Assembly: GCA_051648405.1 (NCBI GenBank)
Contig: JBOFFC010000012.1
Span: 1-57,165, forward strand
Direction: 5' to 3'
Length of the DNA stretch: 57,165 nucleotides
From: JBOFFC01 sp051648405
GTDB lineage: Bacteria; Planctomycetota; Planctomycetia; Pirellulales; Lacipirellulaceae
Below, piece by piece: positions 8,286-16,805 of the stretch. The notes under the pieces were generated by a model. The model was not told where the DNA came from, did not search any database, and saw only the letters and a list, made by a program, of their open reading frames with translations. The position numbers and the translations under genes are program-made. How positions within the stretch are numbered: position 1 is the stretch's first letter; every line of letters starts with the position of its first letter.

Positions 8286-9041
8286 GTGGACACGCCGGTC
8301 GCCACGCGCTGGCTGAAGCTCACCGTCGCCTATGACGGCGCGGCGTACGCCGGGTGGCAGCGCCAGCCGGACCGGCCGACGGTTCAAGGGACGCTCGAAG
8401 CGGCCTGGCAGCGGATCACCGGTGACGCGCCGTCCTTCACCGCGAGCGGGCGCACCGACGCCGGCGTCCACGCGCTGGGTCAAGTCGTCGGCGTCGCGAC
8501 GTCTTGCCGTACGACCGCCGAGCGACTGCGGCGGGGCCTGAACGCGGTGCTCCCGGAAGACGTCGTCGTCGTCGCGATCGACGACGCGCCGGTCGGCTTC
8601 CACGCGACTCACGACGCGCTCCGCAAGACGTACCGCTACCAGGTCCACGACGGGCCCGTGCCGCCGCTGTTCGATCGCCGGTACGTGTGGCGCGTCCGCA
8701 GCCGCGGGCTCGACGCGGCGGCGATGGGGCAGGGGGGTGCGCGCCTGGTCGGCCGGCACGACTTCGCGTCGTTCGAGACCACCGGCTCCGAGCGCGCGAG
8801 CACGGTGCGGACCGTTATCGACCTCTCCGTGACGCGCGTCGGCCCGCGCATCGACATCGAGGTGACCGGCGACGGCTTCCTCTACAACATGGTCCGCTCG
8901 ATCGCCGGCACGCTGGTCGAGGTCGGCCGAGGGGCGAAGCCGGCCGAGTGGGTCGCCGAGGTCGTCGCGGGCCGCAACCGCGCGGCGGCGGGCCCCACGG
9001 CGCCGGCGCAAGGCCTGGTGCTGGTGCGCGTCGAGTACTGA
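8286..9041 (+). CDS. truA: tRNA pseudouridine(38-40) synthase TruA
   Basis: 251 residues, normal for the family, starting with GTG 3 bases after asd. TruA converts uridines 38-40 of the tRNA anticodon stem-loop to pseudouridine. The catalytic aspartate is Asp58 in ASGRTDAGVHALGQV. LKLTVAYDGAAYAGWQRQ near the start and GDGFLYNMVRSIAGTLVEVG near the end are the two other family signatures. It is probably co-transcribed with asd. Confidence 0.96.
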   Translation: MDTPVATRWLKLTVAYDGAAYAGWQRQPDRPTVQGTLEAAWQRITGDAPSFTASGRTDAGVHALGQVVGVATSCRTTAERLRRGLNAVLPEDVVVVAIDDAPVGFHATHDALRKTYRYQVHDGPVPPLFDRRYVWRVRSRGLDAAAMGQGGARLVGRHDFASFETTGSERASTVRTVIDLSVTRVGPRIDIEVTGDGFLYNMVRSIAGTLVEVGRGAKPAEWVAEVVAGRNRAAAGPTAPAQGLVLVRVEY

Positions 9042-9152
9042 ACGGCATTGCTGTCATGCGGCGCGCTCGTCTTTCGTCGTCCGCGGCCGGGCGATAAGAT
9101 GGAAGGGCTAGGCGGACTTTGGTTTATGGCGAAACAGCACGGGCGGTAGCGC

Positions 9153-10019
<867 letters not shown>

Positions 10020-10030
10020 GTGAAGTTGTC

Positions 10031-11002
10031 ATGGCCGGAGCGCTGCAACTCGAGTTCGAGCAACCGATCCAAGAGGCCGAGCTTTCGGTGCGCGGCCTCG
10101 AAGCGGTCGCGAACAAAACTCCCGAACAGCACGACGAGCTGCGCGCCGCGCGCCGCCGACTGGCCGAGGTCACGCGCGAGGCGTACTCGTCGCTCGACGC
10201 CTGGGACACGGTCCGAGTCGCGCGCCTGCAAGACCGCCCGAAGTTCACCGACTACGTCGATCTGGTGTTCGACGAGTTCGTCGAGCTGCACGGCGACAAG
10301 TTCTTCGGCGACGACCGCGCGCTGCGCACGGGCTTCGCGAAGCTGGACGGCATGAAGGTCATGGTGGTCGGCCACCACAAGGGGAAGACCTTCAAGGAAC
10401 GCACCGAGTGCTTCTTCGGCTGCGCCCACCCCGAGGGGTACCGCAAGGCGATGAGCAAGATGAAGCTAGCCGCCAAGTACGGCATGCCGATCGTCTGCCT
10501 GATCGACACGCCGGGCGCCTACCCGGGGATCGGCGCCGAGGAGCGCGGTCAGGCCCAGGTGATCGCGCAGAGCATGCTCGAGATGTCGCGCCTGCCGACG
10601 CCGATCGTCTGCGTGGTGATCGGCGAAGGGGGCTCGGGGGGCGCGCTGGGGATCGGCGTCGGCGACCGCGTGGCGGTCCTCGAGCACGCGTACTACTCGG
10701 TCATCAGCCCCGAGGGGTGTGCCGGCATCCTCTGGAAGAGCCACGACTACGCCGACCAGGCGGCCCGAGCGCTGCGGCTCACGTCGAAGGACCTCAAGCG
10801 CTTGGGGGCGATCGACGACGTGATCGACGAGCCGCTTGGAGGCGCCCACCGCGACCACTACCAGATGGCCGCACGACTGAAGCAGTACCTGGTCCGCCAA
10901 CTGCGCGAGCTGGCCGACAAACCGAAGGACAAGCTCGTCGCCGAGCGCTACGAGAAATTCCGCCGCATCGGCGAGTTCCTGGAGGGTGGCGATGCGAGTT
11001 GA
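10031..11002 (+). CDS. accA: Acetyl-CoA carboxylase carboxyltransferase subunit alpha
   Basis: 323 residues, the usual length. With AccD it transfers the carboxyl group from biotin to acetyl-CoA, the first step of fatty acid synthesis. Typical stretches are ELHGDKFFGDDRAL, IDTPGAYPGIGAEERGQ and GEGGSGGALGIGVGD (oxyanion-hole glycines), then ISPEGCAGILWK. The start is ATG at 10031, 7-8 bases after AGGTG. accD is not in the window. The 3' end overlaps the next gene. Confidence 0.96.
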   Translation: MAGALQLEFEQPIQEAELSVRGLEAVANKTPEQHDELRAARRRLAEVTREAYSSLDAWDTVRVARLQDRPKFTDYVDLVFDEFVELHGDKFFGDDRALRTGFAKLDGMKVMVVGHHKGKTFKERTECFFGCAHPEGYRKAMSKMKLAAKYGMPIVCLIDTPGAYPGIGAEERGQAQVIAQSMLEMSRLPTPIVCVVIGEGGSGGALGIGVGDRVAVLEHAYYSVISPEGCAGILWKSHDYADQAARALRLTSKDLKRLGAIDDVIDEPLGGAHRDHYQMAARLKQYLVRQLRELADKPKDKLVAERYEKFRRIGEFLEGGDAS

Positions 11003-11258
11003 GCTCAGCCCCCAGGCGCAGCAAGTCGCGCAATCGCTCGTCGATACCGGCGCCTACGCGTCGATCGACGAGGCGGTGAACGCCCTTGTTCAGCAAGCGT
11101 CACCAGGCCAAGCGCGCGGCGCCACCGACGATCCCGAGGTCGCTCGTAGGCAGTACGAGGCGCACCTGCAGCTGATGGAGAAAGTCGCCAAGTTGACGGA
11201 CCCCAGGTTGGACGACGGGCTTTCCAATCGTGACCACGACGCCATCCTCTACAGGTAG
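10992..11258 (+). CDS. Putative ribbon-helix-helix antitoxin
   Basis: 88 residues. The N-terminal part, MRVELSPQAQQVAQSLVDTG followed by YASIDEAVNALVQQA, matches the beta-strand plus two-helix pattern of short ribbon-helix-helix antitoxins. The C-terminal part would contact the toxin. It overlaps the end of accA by 11 bases in another frame and ends 6 bases before the PIN-domain gene. GTG at 10986 is an alternative start. The gene order antitoxin then toxin is the usual one. Confidence 0.72.
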   Translation: MRVELSPQAQQVAQSLVDTGAYASIDEAVNALVQQASPGQARGATDDPEVARRQYEAHLQLMEKVAKLTDPRLDDGLSNRDHDAILYR

Positions 11259-11264
11259 TCTACC

Positions 11265-11666
11265 GTGGTCTTCGTTGATTCGGGCGCTTGGTTCGCGCTC
11301 TATGTGGTCTCCGACGTGGACCACTTGGCTGCTACAGCGTGGCGCGCCGCGAATCCGTCGGCGGAACTGGTCACCACCGCGTACGTGGTCTCCGAGACGT
11401 TGACGTTGATGCGTGCCCGCAGGCAACTGCAGCTCGCCATGACTTTCGGGGACGACGCCATGCGCGGTGCGATCGGCCAAGTCTCACACCTCGGCGAAAC
11501 GGACTTCGAAGCCGCCTGGGAGGTCTTCAGGTCTTTCGAGGACAAGGAGTGGAGCTTCGTCGACTGTCTCAGCTACGTCGCGATCGAGCGGTCTGGAATC
11601 CGGACGGCGTTCGCGTTCGACCATCACTTCCGACAGTTCGGGACCGTTGACGTTGTCCCCGAGTGA
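11265..11666 (+). CDS. PIN-domain toxin, VapC-like ribonuclease
   Basis: 133 residues, starting with GTG. The PIN-domain acidic residues are in place: Asp5 (MVFVDSGAW), Glu44 (VVSETLTL), Asp100 (SFVDCLSY) and Asp119 (AFDHHFRQFG). These coordinate Mg2+ or Mn2+ for RNA cleavage. The pair with the upstream gene forms a probable type II toxin-antitoxin module. Base composition is less GC-rich than accA, consistent with acquisition. The RNA target cannot be read from the sequence. Confidence 0.85.
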   Translation: MVFVDSGAWFALYVVSDVDHLAATAWRAANPSAELVTTAYVVSETLTLMRARRQLQLAMTFGDDAMRGAIGQVSHLGETDFEAAWEVFRSFEDKEWSFVDCLSYVAIERSGIRTAFAFDHHFRQFGTVDVVPE

Positions 11667-11803
11667 CGAGTCGATCCCGGCGAAACGAACCCCACGCCAA
11701 CGTCCGATAATCTCTGTTATGTTCGTTTCCGGTCGCGGGAACGGCCTGGAAACGGCGTTCTCCGTCGCCGACGCCCCGTCCCCTACTTAGCGATCGAGCA
11801 GCC

Positions 11804-12325
11804 ATGTGCGGTGCGACTCCGGGGCCGGTTGAGGTCGATATCCGACGCGCAGACCTCGCCCGCGACGACCACGCTCGCGACGTCGTCGCGATGGTCGATG
11901 CCTACGCGTCGGACGTGATGGGGGGGGGCCAGCGCCTCGCCGACGGCGTCCGCGCGCGACTCGCCGAGGGGCTCAGGAGTCACCCGACGACGCTGGCGTG
12001 GCTCGCCTACCGCGGGCCCGAGCCGGTCGGCGTCGCCGTCGCGTTCCTCGGCTTCTCAACTTTTGCCGCCCTGCCCCTCCTCAATGTTCACGACCTGGCG
12101 GTCGTCCCGAGCGTGCGGGGTTTGGGGGTTGGCCGGCGGCTGCTCGAAGCGGTCGAAGCGGAAGCCCGCGCGCTCGGCTGCTGCAAGGTCACCCTCGAAG
12201 TGCTCGAAGGGAACGACGCCGCGCGCGGCCTCTACGAACGCATGGGCTTCCGACACGTCCACTACGCCGACGGAGCGGGGGGCGCGCTCTTCTACGCGAA
12301 GAGCTGGTCGGCGGCCCAAGGCTGA
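11804..12325 (+). CDS. GNAT family N-acetyltransferase
   Basis: 173 residues. The acetyl-CoA binding motif A is clear: LAVVPSVRGLGVGRRLLEAV, with the RGLGVG pyrophosphate loop at 105-110. It is followed by NDAARGLYERMGF, typical of motif B. The substrate is not predictable. It converges with cvpA (20-base gap). Confidence 0.88.
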   Translation: MCGATPGPVEVDIRRADLARDDHARDVVAMVDAYASDVMGGGQRLADGVRARLAEGLRSHPTTLAWLAYRGPEPVGVAVAFLGFSTFAALPLLNVHDLAVVPSVRGLGVGRRLLEAVEAEARALGCCKVTLEVLEGNDAARGLYERMGFRHVHYADGAGGALFYAKSWSAAQG

Positions 12326-12345
12326 CCGCCCGCTGCCCACTCGTC

Positions 12346-13206
12346 TCACCGCCAATTGGGATTCGGCGCCGGCCACTGGTTTGCGCTCGGTTGCTGCGCG
12401 GTGGGGCCGGGCGACTGCGGGAAGCTCACGGGGGCCGCGGGGGGCTGCGAGGCCGGCGTCTGTTGGAACCACGAAGGGGACGCAGCCGGGGGCGCGGCGC
12501 CCGTGGGCTGCGGCCACCCCTGCGCGGCGGGTTGCTGACCGGCCGGCGCTTGGCGACCCCACGCGTCCGCGGCGCCGCTCACAGCGCCGCTCAACAGTTG
12601 GTTGAACCCTGAGGGTTGCTGCGGCGCGGTCTGCGGCGCGGCCTGGCCGAACCCCGGGAGGGCGGGGAGCGGCGCGTTCTGGCTTCCGTTTCCTTGCAAC
12701 TCGTTGCCGAGCCGGTTCAGGTAGGGGCCCACCACTTGATGAACCTCGGGGGGGAACAGCGAGTCGGTCTCGTCCACCAGCCGCGCGATGTAGTGCCCGG
12801 AGCGCGAGGCGATGATCTGCTGCTTCTGCGCGGCGGGGAGCAGGGTGACGGCGAAGAACGTCACCCCGACGCACCACAGCACGCCGCGGAAGAAGCCGAT
12901 CAGCGCCCCCATCTGGTGGTCGAAGCCTTCCATCTTCACGCTGTCGATCATCTTGCTCACTAGGCGGAAAAGCGTCCACACGGCGAACGAGCAGGCGATG
13001 TAGATCAGCAGCATCGCGACGAACTTGTTCGCCGGCGGGTTCACGAACGTGATGCTCGGCGCGATGCGGTCGGCGAACCGCGTCGCGACGAAGTAGCTGA
13101 CGACGAACGACGCGATGTACGCGATCTGCCAGGCCATCCCCTTGAAGTACCCGTACAGCGTGAGCCCGACGAGGATCGCGAGCATCAGTAGGTCGTAGGT
13201 GGCCAT
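12346..13206 (-). CDS. cvpA: CvpA-family membrane protein with Pro/Gln-rich tail
   Basis: 286 residues. Residues 1-130 contain four hydrophobic segments with the CvpA pattern (LVGLTLYGYFKGMAWQIAY, GALIGFFRGVLWC). From about residue 170 the chain becomes low-complexity, rich in Pro, Gln, Ala and Trp, ending PNPNWR. CvpA is linked to envelope integrity and colicin V production in enterobacteria, but its biochemical role is unsettled. ATG at 13206 is preceded by a pyrimidine-rich repeat instead of a Shine-Dalgarno sequence. It is divergent from the YdjM-like gene, which has a similar tail. Confidence 0.85.
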   Translation of the reverse strand: MATYDLLMLAILVGLTLYGYFKGMAWQIAYIASFVVSYFVATRFADRIAPSITFVNPPANKFVAMLLIYIACSFAVWTLFRLVSKMIDSVKMEGFDHQMGALIGFFRGVLWCVGVTFFAVTLLPAAQKQQIIASRSGHYIARLVDETDSLFPPEVHQVVGPYLNRLGNELQGNGSQNAPLPALPGFGQAAPQTAPQQPSGFNQLLSGAVSGAADAWGRQAPAGQQPAAQGWPQPTGAAPPAASPSWFQQTPASQPPAAPVSFPQSPGPTAQQPSANQWPAPNPNWR

Positions 13207-13210
13207 GGTG

Positions 13211-13500
13211 GAGAGGTGAGAGGACAGAGGCGAGAGGCGAGGGTAGGGCGGGGAGAGGATAGCCGTCGCCTGGCGGCGTGCGAAGACGAACGCGCGCGAG
13301 CCATCGGGGTGATAGCGGTGCTGTCGCGCGGGCGCGAAGTTGGTGGTGAGCTAGCTCTGGGTTCGCTCCGGGGGCTGACGCCGCCCGGCTCAAGTCCCGC
13401 GCCTTCCGCCTTCCGCCTTCCGCCTTCCGCCTTCCGCCACTACTCTCCGCACGCTCTCGCCTCTCGCCTCTGTCCTCTCGCCTCTGTCCTCTCGCCTCTC
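13211..13500. repeat. Inverted CT-rich repeats between divergent genes
   Basis: The 299-base gap between cvpA and the YdjM-like gene holds inverted copies of a CTCTCGCCTCTGTC-type repeat. The left arm is 13211-13241 and the right arm about 13456-13486, matching over about 31 bases with one or two differences. Each arm lies within about 6-20 bases of a start codon. A separate tandem array of five CTTCCGC units is at 13403-13437. No gene is seen in the gap. Confidence 0.8.
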
Positions 13501-13505
13501 CGTTC

Positions 13506-14525
13506 ATGGCCGACTTCCGCACGCACGTCACGGTCTCGGGCGCGCTAGGGGCCGGCTACACGGTCATCGGCTCGGCGATGGGCTTTCCGCTCGACACGGC
13601 GCTCGTTGGTGGCGGGCTGTGCGGCGTGGCCGGAATGCTGCCGGACGTTGATAGCGACTCGGGGGTGCCGCGACGCGAGTCGCTCGGGTTCGCCGCGGCC
13701 ATCGTCCCGATGCTGATGATGGACCGCTGGAAGCAGATCGGCCTGGGGCACGACCAGATGGTCGTCCTTGCGGTCGCGATGTACGTCTTCATCCGATTCG
13801 TCCTCTCGGAGCTAATCGGCAAGTGGAGCGTCCACCGCGGCATGTGGCACAGCCTCCCGGCGGTGGCGATCTTCGCCGGCCTCGCGTTCCTCATCAGCGG
13901 CTCGCCCGACATCATGGTGCGGTACTTCAAGGGGGCCGCCGTTGGGCTGGGCGCTCTAAGCCACCTGGTGCTCGACGAGGTCTACAGCATCAACACGAGC
14001 GGCCTCGTGCCGAGGTTGAAGAAGTCATTCGGCACCGCCGTGAAGCTGTGGGGTCCCGAGCCGTGGGCGAACTTCTCGTGCTACGTCAAGCTTGCGCTCG
14101 TCGCGGGGGCGATCGCGATCGAGCCGTCGTTCATCGAGCGCGTCGAGCTCCGCAACCCGCAACTCGCCGAGCGGCTCCGCGAGACGCGCGGCAAGCTCGA
14201 CGGCTTCGAGCAACGATTCGGGCTCGACGGCCAAGGGGCGCCGCAACCGCCCGCGGGTGGCTTCGCGCCGAGTCCCCTCGTGACCCCGTACGCGCAACAG
14301 GGCCCGGCGCAACCGGGCGCCTTCACGCAGCAAGGGGCCTGGCAGCCGCCGGCGCCGCTGCGGCAGCTCCCGCCGCAACAGGCCTGGGCGCCCCCTCCCC
14401 CCTACCCCGCCCCCGCGTTTCAAGGGCCGCCGTCGGGACCCCCGGCCGGGTTCGCCCCCAACAGCGCCGTCCCCGCGGCGTCGGTCGGCTACCCCACGCC
14501 CCCCCCCGGCTACTTCGCTCGCTGA
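13506..14525 (+). CDS. YdjM-like membrane-bound metal-dependent hydrolase with Pro/Gln-rich tail
   Basis: 339 residues. The metal-ligand pattern of the LexA-regulated YdjM/DUF457 family is visible: His7 in TRTHVTVSG-like FRTHVTVSG, DVDSD after the second segment, HRGMWHS in the middle and LSHLVLDE later. Several hydrophobic segments fill residues 10-200. After about residue 230 the chain is a Pro/Gln/Ala-rich tail (WQPPAPLRQLPPQQAWAPPP). The true reaction of the family is unknown. Start ATG directly follows the CT-rich repeat; no Shine-Dalgarno is present. Confidence 0.82.
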   Translation: MADFRTHVTVSGALGAGYTVIGSAMGFPLDTALVGGGLCGVAGMLPDVDSDSGVPRRESLGFAAAIVPMLMMDRWKQIGLGHDQMVVLAVAMYVFIRFVLSELIGKWSVHRGMWHSLPAVAIFAGLAFLISGSPDIMVRYFKGAAVGLGALSHLVLDEVYSINTSGLVPRLKKSFGTAVKLWGPEPWANFSCYVKLALVAGAIAIEPSFIERVELRNPQLAERLRETRGKLDGFEQRFGLDGQGAPQPPAGGFAPSPLVTPYAQQGPAQPGAFTQQGAWQPPAPLRQLPPQQAWAPPPPYPAPAFQGPPSGPPAGFAPNSAVPAASVGYPTPPPGYFAR

Positions 14526-14542
14526 GCGACGTGGCGTGCCCG

Positions 14543-14611
14543 CTAGCAGCACGGTTTCGACGTCGCCTCCCTGCGACCACGCAGCCTGTCGAAAAGTCAG
14601 CAAGCTGCTAG
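14543..14611 (-). repeat. CTAG-ended palindromic repeat, short copy, at the dtd 3' end
   Basis: Starts CTAGCAGC and ends GCTGCTAG. Read on the minus strand it aligns closely with the first 65 bases of the copy at 16183, sharing CTTTTCGACAGGCTGC-type and GGAGGCGACGTCGAAACC segments. The stop codon of dtd (TAG, 14608-14610 on the minus strand) is the CTAG at its edge. It lacks the inner right half of the long copy. Confidence 0.8.
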
Positions 14612-15066
14612 GGCGTCTCGACGATCAGCGTCACGGGCCCGTCGTTCACGAGTGCGACAGCCATCGTCGTCCGGAATCGGCCGGTCGCCACGCGGAGGCC
14701 CTGCCCCATCGCATCGATCGTCGCGCGGGCTTCGGCGACAAAGCGCTCGTAGAGCGGCTCGGCGAGCTCCGGGGGGGCAGCCCGCACGAAGCTCGGGCGT
14801 TTTCCTTTGCGGCTGTCCCCCAGCAGCGTGAACTGGCTGACGACCAGCATCTCGCCCCCCGTGTCGAACAGTGAGAGGTTCATCTTGCCTTCGGCGTCGT
14901 CGAACACCCGGAGGCCGGTGAGCTTCTCGGCCATCCACTGCGCTTGGGCCTCGGTGTCGTCGATCGCTACTCCTAGCAGAACGACTGCCCCGGCGCCGAT
15001 CTGGCCGACGACCTCCCCGTCGATCGACACGCTCGCCGACGAGACCCGCTGAAAGACTGCGCGCAC
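14608..15066 (-). CDS. dtd: D-aminoacyl-tRNA deacylase
   Basis: 152 residues, the normal length. DTD hydrolyses D-aminoacyl-tRNA (and Gly-tRNA-Ala) to recycle mischarged tRNA. Family motifs: VRAVFQRVSSASV at the start, LVVSQFTLLGDSRKGKRPSF (the SQFTL motif) and ALVNDGPVTL, which carries the NxGPxT cross-subunit motif. GTG at 15066 is chosen because the family begins exactly there; the frame continues upstream without similarity. Its stop codon lies in a repeat element. Confidence 0.94.
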   Translation of the reverse strand: MRAVFQRVSSASVSIDGEVVGQIGAGAVVLLGVAIDDTEAQAQWMAEKLTGLRVFDDAEGKMNLSLFDTGGEMLVVSQFTLLGDSRKGKRPSFVRAAPPELAEPLYERFVAEARATIDAMGQGLRVATGRFRTTMAVALVNDGPVTLIVETP

Positions 15067-15178
15067 GACGCCCTCGTTCGGTTGTTGATAGGGCGGCGGT
15101 TGTGACGCGGGGCTCGGCCGAAGATACTGGCCGATCGTCCCGAGGCAACCCGAGTCTACCCCTCCGCCGACCTGGCGC

Positions 15179-16186
15179 GTGGCCGATCCGGGGCGCCCCC
15201 CCCTGCCCCGCCGCCCCTCGCACAACGCGCGCCGTTTGGTCCTGCTCGCCTACTACAGCGTCGGCATCGTGCTGATGTCGGTCCTCGGCGGGTTGATCCC
15301 CGACTGGGTCCGGCTGACGCACCGCCGCACCGAGCTCGCGGTGAGTTTCGTCGCCGGGACGATGCTCGGCGTGGCGATGCTGCAGCTCCTGCCGCACGCG
15401 CTCGCCGGCGTGCCGCCGACCGACGGCGCCGCGATGGGGGTCGGCGGCTCGCAGTACGCGCCGACACTGTACTGGGTGACGTTCGGCTTCCTGGCGATGT
15501 TCTTCATCGAGCGATTCTTCTGCTTCCACCACCACGAAGCGGCCCCCGACCACGACGAGCACGGCGGTGGTGCTCACGACGAGCACAGTCACGCCGGCCA
15601 CGATCATCACTGCGGCGCACACCACGACCACGGCAACCACGCAACCAGCGACCACACGGCCGGCCTCACCTGGAGCGGCGCGGCGATGGGGCTCACGCTC
15701 CACAGCATGCTCGGCGGGGTCGCGCTCGGGGCCAGCGTGCTGCACGCCCCCCCGGGGACGTGGCTCGCGGGGTTCGGGGCGTTCCTCGCCACCGCGCTCC
15801 ACAAGCCGCTCGACGCGATGACGATTGCCGTGCTGATGGAGCGCGGCGGCTGGTCGGCCCTGGCGCGGTGCGTGGTGAACGGGCTGTTCGCGCTCGCTGT
15901 GCCCCTGGGGATGGTCGTCTTCTACGTCGGGATGGCGCCGCTGGGGGACGAACGGGCCGACGGCGCGCTCGCCCTGGCGATGGCGTTCTCGGCCGGCGTC
16001 TTCCTGTGCGTCAGCCTGAGCGACCTATTGCCCGAGCTGCACTTCCACCACCACGACCGGCTCAAGTTGAGCCTGGCGCTGCTCGCGGGCCTGGCGGTCG
16101 CCGACGTCGCGGGGCGCTTCGAGGCGCACACGCACGCCCCACCGGCGGCCACGCCTAGCGGCGACGCTCCGTCCGCGGTGGACTAG
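15179..16186 (+). CDS. ZIP-family divalent metal transporter with His-rich loop
   Basis: 335 residues, eight hydrophobic segments. ZIP proteins move Zn2+, Fe2+ or Mn2+ into the cytoplasm. The signatures are in the fourth and fifth segments: GLTLHSMLGGVALGASV and ALHKPLDAMTIAVLM. Between segments three and four (about 118-160) lies a His/Asp-rich loop (HHHEAAPDHDEHGGG and onward), a likely metal-sensing or binding region. GTG at 15179 is the start; it is divergent from dtd. Its TAG stop is formed by the edge of a repeat element. Confidence 0.9.
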   Translation: MADPGRPPLPRRPSHNARRLVLLAYYSVGIVLMSVLGGLIPDWVRLTHRRTELAVSFVAGTMLGVAMLQLLPHALAGVPPTDGAAMGVGGSQYAPTLYWVTFGFLAMFFIERFFCFHHHEAAPDHDEHGGGAHDEHSHAGHDHHCGAHHDHGNHATSDHTAGLTWSGAAMGLTLHSMLGGVALGASVLHAPPGTWLAGFGAFLATALHKPLDAMTIAVLMERGGWSALARCVVNGLFALAVPLGMVVFYVGMAPLGDERADGALALAMAFSAGVFLCVSLSDLLPELHFHHHDRLKLSLALLAGLAVADVAGRFEAHTHAPPAATPSGDAPSAVD

Positions 16187-16340
16187 CAGCCTGTTGATTT
16201 TTCGACAGGCTGCTTCGTCGCACGGAGGCGACGTCGAAACCACGGCGCTTTCGCCGCGGTTTCGCGAGCCGCGAGCGGCTCGGCCGTGAGCTTGGCGAAG
16301 TTGAAAAACGCCACGACGGCGTTCTTCAACAGGCTGCTAG
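16183..16340 (+). repeat. CTAG-ended palindromic repeat (MITE-like), long copy, at the zip 3' end
   Basis: 158 bases bounded by CTAGCAGCCTGTTGA and its inverse, TTCAACAGGCTGCTAG. An inner hairpin pairs CAGCCTGT with ACAGGCTG around TGATTTTTCG. It encodes no protein. The first bases, CTAG, give the zip gene its TAG stop. Size, terminal inverted repeats and a second diverged copy at 14543 suggest a miniature non-autonomous element; no target duplication could be assigned with confidence. Confidence 0.8.
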
Positions 16341-16355
16341 CGCGCCGGGCACGCC

Positions 16356-16538
16356 TCAGGCCGCCGACCGGAAGGCGTTGAACCCGAGGTAGCCGAGGAT
16401 CGCCCCGCTGGTGGCGAACAGGATGTCCATCAGCGGGTCCCCCCCGCCGAAGACGGAGTTCGTAGCGGCGTCAGCACCGAAGGCGAGGGCGACGAGCAGC
16501 CCCACGGCTAAGCCAAAGATCGACATCGCTTTGGCCAT
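16356..16538 (-). CDS. Small membrane protein
   Basis: 60 residues with two hydrophobic segments, about 7-25 (IFGLAVGLLVALAFGADAA) and 36-53 (MDILFATSGAILGYLGF). No family is recognised. It may be a signal-peptide protein or a small integral membrane protein. It ends 15 bases from the right edge of the repeat element. GC-rich third positions and a Met start fit a real gene. The 267 bases between it and pdxA (16539-16805) hold no other gene. Confidence 0.6.
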   Translation of the reverse strand: MAKAMSIFGLAVGLLVALAFGADAATNSVFGGGDPLMDILFATSGAILGYLGFNAFRSAA

Positions 16539-16805
16539 AACGGGGATTCGGCAGCGGGAGGGCGTCGCGGCGGGGATTGGCCGCTTGGTGGGCCGAGACT
16601 CGCTAGTATAGTCGGCCGATTTTGCCTGTCACGGCCAGGCCCCCCAAGCTCGCGCCGCAGGAGCTACGGACGTTCCTCGGCGGTTCCGATCGCGCCGGTC
16701 GTGTCGAAGGGGCACCCTGCCCTGCCGCTGACGGCAGCCGATGGAGGCGTTTCCGCCTAGAATACCCACCCCCCTGCCCTCCCCTTCCCCGCGAACCGGC
16801 GCCGG

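Noticed and set aside
13403..13437. CRISPR-like array
   Set aside because: Seven-base units (CTTCCGC) repeat without spacers; a simple tandem repeat.
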